Shown here: positions 58,877 to 64,000 of the stretch, in pieces | Layout of the letters: every line of letters starts with the position of its first letter | Position numbering within the stretch: the stretch's first letter is position 1 | Assembly: GCF_003589595.1 (NCBI RefSeq) | Contig: NW_020653856.1 | Coordinates: 350,569 to 414,568 of the forward strand | Origin: Hyposmocoma kahamanoa | Lineage: Eukaryota > Arthropoda > Insecta > Lepidoptera > Cosmopterigidae | DNA: 64,000 nt | Direction: 5' to 3' | Program-made: the position numbers and the translations under genes | The notes under the pieces: model-generated | The model's database searches: none | What the model was told of the DNA's origin: nothing | What the model saw: only the letters and a program-made list of their open reading frames with translations

Positions 58877-59780
58877 CATTATTATAGTTTTGACTTAAAA
58901 TGGTCTTTTGAAAATATTCTACACCTGTAAGAAAGAACCGAGTTAAAAAGAATTCATTCGATTTGCGTTTTGAATCAGTATTCCAAATTCAAATATCACG
59001 TGCTAATTCGATACGGAACCATAAAACGATTCATACAATCGTATTCAAATACATGTAATCTGATCGCGTCGCGTAATCGCGGTCGCGACGGCGATGGCGG
59101 TGTTACTATTGCTCCCAGAGGACTTGTTGCTTTGCCGAGGTGTATAGTTGCGACAGTCGGAACTGTGTTGTAGCTAACATTCCAATACAAATATTATTCA
59201 TTAGAATATTTATTACCCGTCATTGCTGATTCTATTGTTCCTTGGATAATTCGCTGCCATCTATTTCTACCTGTACCTGAATTTGAATGGTGCCCCTCAA
59301 AGAGGCGTGACTACTACTTACGTTGTACAATTTCGTATTTCGACACGATCGCACTGTCATTTTTCCATCGCAGCGTTTCAAATAAGGTATTCGATTCAAC
59401 TTAATTTTACTATTACTACTAAGAAACTTTCGCAAAGAAAAAAGACAGAAAACTTTCGTAATTTTATTATTGACTTTCAGGGATACACTTAGGGTGGTAT
59501 TCTAGAATTGTACTCAATGTTCAAGTCAGGACTTGAGTATGATTTAAAGCATTGAAAATCATACTCAAAATAAGTTTATCAGAAAGTCTGCAGTCGATAT
59601 GGAGTCCAATTAGCGTGACCGAGACATGCATGACAACATTGTTAAGAACCTATGGAGTGTGGACGTTAACGTATAAGGTAAAAAATATATTCGTTATATT
59701 CGCATTTACGTGATATTGAAAAGAAACAACTAAGTTACGTGTATTTATGAACGTTTTCTATCATCGACATTGTCAATGTT
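58877..59780. other. No gene recognised; one hairpin
   Basis: ORFs of 64-69 codons on both strands are unrecognised. A 13-bp stem TTGAGTATGATTT/AAATCATACTCAA with a 10-nt loop is at 59,533-59,568. Confidence 0.5.
59533..59568. repeat. 13-bp perfect hairpin
   Basis: Perfect stem with a 10-nt loop; no T-run or element boundary associated. Confidence 0.75.
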
Positions 59781-59865
59781 CAGTAGCAATACCTCTTAAC
59801 CGTGAAGAAAAACATCTCGATGAAACCGGTACGTCGGAGAACATTCAAAACCTTTGAAAAATATC
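59781..59865 (+). mobile_element. SINE family D, internal fragment
   Basis: 'CAGTAGCAATACCTCTTAAC', 'GAAAAACATCTCGATGAAAC' and 'ACATTCAAAACCTTTGA' correspond to the middle of family D. Head and CCCAGCAG end are absent; the MITE at 59,881 lies just beyond. Confidence 0.55.
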
Positions 59866-59880
59866 CTAAACCTCCAATCC

Positions 59881-60076
59881 GGGGTCTACTCTCGATCTCC
59901 GTCCGACATTCGTCCGAAACAATTATTGCTAAATAAACAATACTTGACCAAATGAAAAGACGCGTGATGCGAATGAAGCTTCATTCTTGATACTTGTCTT
60001 TTAATTTTGTCGAATATGACTTATTTGACAGTAATTGTTTCGGACGTATGTCGGACCGAGATCGGGAGTAGACCCC
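59881..60076. mobile_element. MITE, about 196 bp, with terminal inverted repeats of about 48 bp
   Basis: The left end GGGGTCTACTCTCGATCTC continues to 'GTCCGAAACAATTATTG' (59,912-59,928). The right end mirrors it from 'CAGTAATTGTTTCGGAC' to 'GAGATCGGGAGTAGACCCC' with only a handful of mismatches. The interior of roughly 100 bp has no ORF. G-rich termini would fit a PIF/Harbinger- or hAT-like system, but no clear target duplication is visible, so the superfamily is left open. Confidence 0.8.
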
Positions 60077-60252
60077 CCGAATCGGGGCAACGTCGCGGTC
60101 TAAGCACTCAGTGACACGTGGCGTAGAATATATAATTTCATATAATTTCATAAGTAAACATTTTTATTTGACTAATAATGATAGATATTGTCTTGTTAGT
60201 GATTTTCGGCGGTCATATTATATAATTGATTGTGTATCCGTACCACTGCTCC

Positions 60253-60568
60253 GATTTTCGGTACCTCAGTTCATGAACACAGAACGACGGCGAGATAGAC
60301 CGGGACATTAAGAACAGGATAAGTGCAGGATGGATGAAATGGTGATAGGTCACAGGCACTATTTGCAATTGGCAAATGCTCCTTAAGCTAAAGGAGAAAA
60401 TATATAAGATTAATAATTTAAATATATTAGACATGTGGTACTGTATGGATCAGATTGGTGGACGATGAAAAGGGAGGGATATGTGGAGTGACGAGAAAGG
60501 ATAAGATAAGGAATGAGTACATCAGGGGAAGTTTGAAAGTGGCGCCAGTGACGGAAAAGATGAGAACC
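60253..60568 (+). mobile_element. RTE-like LINE ORF2 fragment, frame-broken
   Basis: In frame from 60,253: DFRYLSS-stop-TQNDGEIDRDI, AGWMKW, then VTGTIC and LKLKEKIYK. In a second frame LYGSDWWTMKRE; in a third CGVTRKDKIRNEYIRGSL and KVAPVTEKM. All match, in order, the segment of RTE-type reverse transcriptases that runs from F.YLGS..Q.DGEID.D through AGW.KW and LYG.ECW to RNEYIRGSLKVAP. At least one deletion and two frameshifts. Family B begins 16 bp after the last recognisable codon. A different RTE lineage from those at 10.4, 39.5 and 48.4 kb. Confidence 0.75.
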
Positions 60569-60731
60569 TAGTACTTCTCATCTACATCTTCGCCAGGACT
60601 GGTAGCTGTAAAGGTACTAACTGGGTGAAAAAAAGATTTCTCATAGATGGCGCTACGACTAAAAAGTCGTTGAAAAACCAAATACAAAGACACGACGCAA
60701 GCACATAGAAAAATTCGTGAGGTCCATTGGT

Positions 60732-60806
60732 TTGTTCCGTGGCTTAGTTGGCATAGCGTCTGGCACGGTATGCAAGAAGACGTCGGTTCGAATCCGACCG
60801 GATCGA
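60732..60806 (+). other. tRNA-like block, B locus 2 left arm
   Basis: 75 nt, differing from the locus 1 left block at only a few positions. Perfect T arm GTCGG-TTCGAAT-CCGAC and D-loop landmarks AGTTGG. Confidence 0.65.
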
Positions 60807-61020
60807 AGGAATTTTTTCTGAAAGTTCGATCTTTGTATTAATAATTATAACAAACTAGTGGAGTAATTTCACAAAAAATAATTGAATATCAATTCAATAA
60901 AAATTTAATTATTTTATTGAATGTTAGGATGTTTCACAACCATGATATTCAATTGTTTTTTGTGAAATTGCTTCACTAGTTTGTTATAATTATTAAGATT
61001 GAACACTTGGAAAAAATCCT

Positions 61021-61095
61021 TCGATCCGGCTGAATTCTAACCGACATCTTCTAGCAAACCGTGTCAGACGCTATGCCAACTAAGTAACGGAACGA
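61021..61095 (-). other. tRNA-like block, B locus 2 right arm
   Basis: The most decayed of the four: the T loop reads TTAGAAT instead of TTCGAAT, and the A box has lost GG (CCGTTACTTAG). It still has the right-arm variants TTTGCTAG and CCGCTAGTT. Confidence 0.6.
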
Positions 61096-61422
61096 ACTAG
61101 CGGACCTCACGAAGTTTTTTATGTGCTTGTTTGTCGGATCTTTGTATCTGGTTTTTATCGACTTTTGAGCCGTAGCGATATCTATGAGAAATCTATGAAA
61201 GTATTTCGTCACCCTTTTAGGTACCTTTACAGCTACCAGCCCTGGCTACAGATGTCGCTATCCAGCATATATATATTCTTTCAGATTGTTTCCACCTATG
61301 ATATTATAACAAATGCCAACAAATTTACAGAGAACAACTCCCATTTTTGTAATTTCTTTCTTCTCAGGTCAATTTGCCTACATTAAGTAGTAATGTTTTT
61401 ATAAATTCAATGATTTGAAGTG

Positions 61423-61504
61423 TTTACCTATGAAATACACAATTTGACTATTTCATAGGTAAAAGTAGGTTTAAGTGTCTTACCTATGAAATTACACAAT
61501 TTGA
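61423..61504. repeat. Triple-arm hairpin locus
   Basis: TTTACCTATGAAATA (61,423-61,437) pairs perfectly with 61,449-61,463 over an 11-nt loop, and a third arm TTACCTATGAAATTACACAA starts at 61,480. The first and third arms share their 3' continuation ACACAATTTGA. Confidence 0.8.
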
Positions 61505-62242
61505 AAACTAGAAATGTAAAACGTAAACATCTCATGTGTTGTCCTTAAGATGAAAGTTTCAAAGAGAGTTGTTTTAAGATACATCAGATTGTTTTCAGGA
61601 TCTCAAGTGCTTTTTAAAAAATAATTTTTACACTGAGATGTGAGTCACGTAAAATATTGCAAAAGTTTTCGCAATCTCCCGAAGCTCAGGTGAAATCTAG
61701 ATAATTTCAATGCGAACCATGTAAAAGTGTCTAGTCTAGTCAATATCATGTTATAATTTTCCCAATTTTTTTGGTAAATTTATTGGAGCGTAGCGGGTGG
61801 AGGTTGTAATATACATACATATGTATGTACAAGTCACGTAGTAGAAGAGCTCCTTGTGCAAAATTTTGTTTAGTGGGAGCAGTGAATTATAATAATAATA
61901 ATAATGTTTATAATAATGTTTATTTACTTTAAACAAACAATGTACAGACATACAAAATAATCATTTATAAATTATAAAATAAGGCTAAGAAAATTGTACA
62001 TTTCAAATTATGTAAGCCTCTGCAGCCGAACTACGATTAAACCTGTATCTCAGCATGCAGCGCCTAACCCCAATGGAAACATAAACTTTAGCCAATTATA
62101 ATTGGTGATCGAATTCGCACAACAAACTACTTAAACAATTTGAAAAAGTTTGAAATAAAAATAACTTAAATATTAAAAACATGGAAAATTTGTCAAAGAA
62201 ATGAACACAAACCAAAAAATAGTTAATGCAAAAAAGGTTAGC

Positions 62243-62347
62243 TGTGTGCATGTGTAAATGTGAGTATGCGTGTGAATGTGTGTGTGTGTGTGTGTGTATT
62301 TAAATGTGTGTGTGTGTGTTGGGGTAGAATGTGCGTGTGTGTGTTGG
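62243..62347. repeat. (TG)n microsatellite
   Basis: Interrupted TG repeats, longest run about 20 bp at 62,279-62,298, with a second of about 14 bp at 62,305-62,319. Confidence 0.9.
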
Positions 62348-62403
62348 TATGTGGGAGATAGAGTGTGGATGGATTTTATGGATGGAATTACTGTTGCTAT
62401 ACC

Positions 62404-62593
62404 CATTTCTGCCGCCAGCGGTAATGTGAGCATTACTGCGTTCCGGTTTTGAAGGGTGCTGGTGAAACTACTGGCACAATACGTCTCAAAGAGACGAGCC
62501 CTGAGTGGTATACTGCAACTGTTATAAACAGGCGTGTCGCTTAGCACCAGGCGCACGAATTGTTCGTCCCGTCGCTAGATATCATAAAAAAAA
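62404..62593 (+). mobile_element. Retroposon family S, internal deletion
   Basis: From 'CATTTCTGCCGCCAGCGG' through 'GTGAGCATTACTGCGTTCCG' to 'CGTCGCTAGATATCATAAAA'. The 'CTCAGGGTGACGGGCGCAG' segment present in other copies is missing. Confidence 0.8.
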
Positions 62594-63811
62594 TCTGTTT
62601 CTCTACAATTTTCCTCTACATTATTTTCACTGATTCTTCGTCATTTCCAAAAACAGGTCAATACCCACTGTTTTCCTTCCAGACAGACAATTTACAAAAT
62701 CATATTGGCACTAGTGCAGCATCCGGCGCCGCCCAGGCGAGACGGGGCAACGCAGCATGCGGCCGGCTTTATGGTTCCTATGCACTCAGCATACTGCTGC
62801 CAATACCACTTTTATCTTGTTAAAGTAAGGCTATGCTATTTGCAGATTCATTCTGTGTGAATTAAAGAACTTTGTTCTTATACATTTGAACATTTTATAA
62901 AAGCTTTTCTCTAATATACTATTTATGAACCAATTAAATAATTAAGTCATAAGTACTTACAGTACGGAACAAAAAATGAGCAATGGGAGATAATATACAA
63001 ATTTGCCATTCTAAAGCGGAAATAATATAACGTCGTTTCAGTTTAGAAGATTAGAAATATTTTTCAATAAAATCTAATGGCTGCTAAATTTGAGCCTTGG
63101 CGTTGTTCATTTGTTTTTGATTTTAATTACTGTTGCATTCGCTTTTTAAATATATATGAATAAACACGGCCAACAAAAATTTCACATAATTTTGAATTCA
63201 TTCAGAAATATTCGTATGAATGAAAACAGAAGTACAGTTCCATCCATCACAAACACCAAAAGAATTTGACAAACGACGCCGCCAAGTCTAGACCGGACAT
63301 TATCATAGACTTGAGACTTTAGGACCTTTCCTGTGCACTCGTCTCATTGCTTAATACTAGGCCCATAAGGTCAACTATGCTCCGACAGGGCAGTAACATA
63401 AATGGTTTGTATAAAGGCCAAAACATCGTCACATGCATTTTACATCGCGATGCCACGGTTCCGTGCCTTGAGAATATTATTTATAACATTTGACATTCAC
63501 TTATGGGGCGGTGTGTATCGTTTTGCTGCAGTTTTTCGTGTGTTTGGTGAAACATTTGATAGTATTATATTTACTTGTACATTTGTAATGCCTTACAAGT
63601 TTTCTGTGTGCTATTAAAAAACATAATGAATATGAGTCGGAGGGACATACGGCGACGTTCTTGAAGCAAAATACAAAAAGCGTGTTTAATTTAAAAAGTA
63701 CTGATTTCAAATGGAACGTTACACTGCCTTATTATTTGTAACAAGTAAGTGGCGTTCATATTAATTCGTTAGTGCCGGTCACTAGGTAATTACTAAATGG
63801 GCAACGCTTTT
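62594..63811. other. No gene recognised
   Basis: Unique sequence. A small GC-rich spot lies at 62,720-62,770. ORFs of 69-87 codons are unrecognised. Confidence 0.5.
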
Positions 63812-64000
63812 TAGTAGCATTAGAGCTCTTTGTGAAAGAGTTCGTCCAGGGATGTGCTGCCACCTACCTGTTTCTGCCGCCAAGCCGTAATGTGAGCATT
63901 ACTGCGATCCAGTGTTGAAGGGTAAAGGTGCTGGTGAAATTACAGGCGCATGGGACTTGTCAATTTATATCTCAGGGTGTGACTTGTCAATTTATATCTC
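63812..64000 (+). mobile_element. Retroposon family S, cut by window end
   Basis: It includes the complete head: 'TAGTAGCATTAGAGCTC', 'AAGAGTTCGTCCAGGGATG', 'CTGTTTCTGCCGCCAAGCCG' and 'GGTGCTGGTGAAATTACAGG'. Near the edge the phrase 'GACTTGTCAATTTATATCTC' occurs twice, 28 bp apart, a local tandem duplication. Confidence 0.75.

Larger units (their letters stand above)
60585..61256. mobile_element. Family B inverted element, locus 2 (near-continuous palindrome)
   Basis: The left arm (60,585-60,913) and right arm (60,949-61,256) are inverted copies separated by only about 35 bp. Mirrored blocks from outside inwards: 'GGTAGCTGTAAAGGTAC', 'GATTTCTCATAGAT', 'TTCGTGAGGTCC', the tRNA-like block, 'TTAATAATTATAACAAACTA' and 'AATTTCACAAAAAA'. 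The outer 140 bp lie upstream of the tRNA block, which argues against a simple tRNA-headed SINE pair. No ORF. It abuts the RTE fragment at 60,568. A transcript could form a hairpin of nearly 300 bp. Confidence 0.75.
61257..62403. other. No gene recognised; hairpin and microsatellite listed
   Basis: AT-rich DNA including a (TAA)n tract at about 61,888-61,905. ORFs are 66-87 codons and unrecognised; the 127-codon minus ORF (62,173-62,556) is made of TG microsatellite and family S. Confidence 0.5.

Noticed and set aside
62173..62556. 127-codon minus ORF rich in His/Thr
   Set aside because: Generated by the (TG)n microsatellite and family S.

Overview
The window is nuclear DNA of an insect and almost certainly of a moth or butterfly (Lepidoptera). 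It is AT-rich, has no operons, ribosome-binding sites or long ORFs, and is full of short retroposons and non-LTR retrotransposon ends of kinds I recognise from lepidopteran genomes. These include a SINE whose body ends in a 'CCCAGCAGTGGGAC' block, a polyA-tailed repeat containing 'ACAGGCACATGGGAC', RTE ends with DDL/W motifs followed by an ATG/GAT microsatellite, and a fragment of the 'ACCGAC..TCAAAA' repeat. No host protein-coding exon could be supported. The longest ORF is 146 codons and is a translated repeat. The window is best read as intergenic DNA or the inside of a long intron.

Layout. From 1 to about 39 kb the window is mostly unique AT-rich DNA with scattered insertions: SINE copies at 2.8, 3.6, 6.6, 13.9, 15.9, 18.3-19.6 and 25.8 kb; an RTE end at 10.4 kb between two identical 75-bp repeats; a hAT-like MITE at 14.9 kb; LINE ends at 24.1 and 32.4 kb; and two palindromic MITEs at 35.1 and 36.2 kb. 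From about 39 to 64 kb repeats are dense: RTE ends (39.5, 48.4, 60.3 kb), other LINE C-termini (41.7, 46.3, 56.8, 57.0 kb), seven of the nine copies of the polyA retroposon 'S', five of the seven copies of tRNA-headed SINE 'A', and a MITE at 59.9 kb.

The most unusual structure is a pair of loci, 44.75-45.76 kb and 60.58-61.26 kb. Each has two long arms in inverted orientation, and every arm carries a tRNA-like block of about 75 nt. The left arms of the two loci share variants that the right arms lack, and the right arms share their own. The inverted dimer therefore existed before the loci separated and seems to have spread as a unit ('family B'). Two further tail-to-tail SINE pairs (18.75-19.28 kb, 54.90-55.20 kb) and several small loci carrying three copies of one arm (28.0, 31.4, 36.2, 61.4 kb) show that foldback structure is a theme of the window.

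The elements do not form a pathway. The functional links I infer are parasitic: SINE D and the RTE ends share an ATG/GAT-rich 3' terminus, which suggests mobilisation by RTE reverse transcriptase, and the MITEs would depend on transposases encoded elsewhere. All identifications are by eye. No similarity search or folding program was run, and element boundaries may be off by tens of bases.
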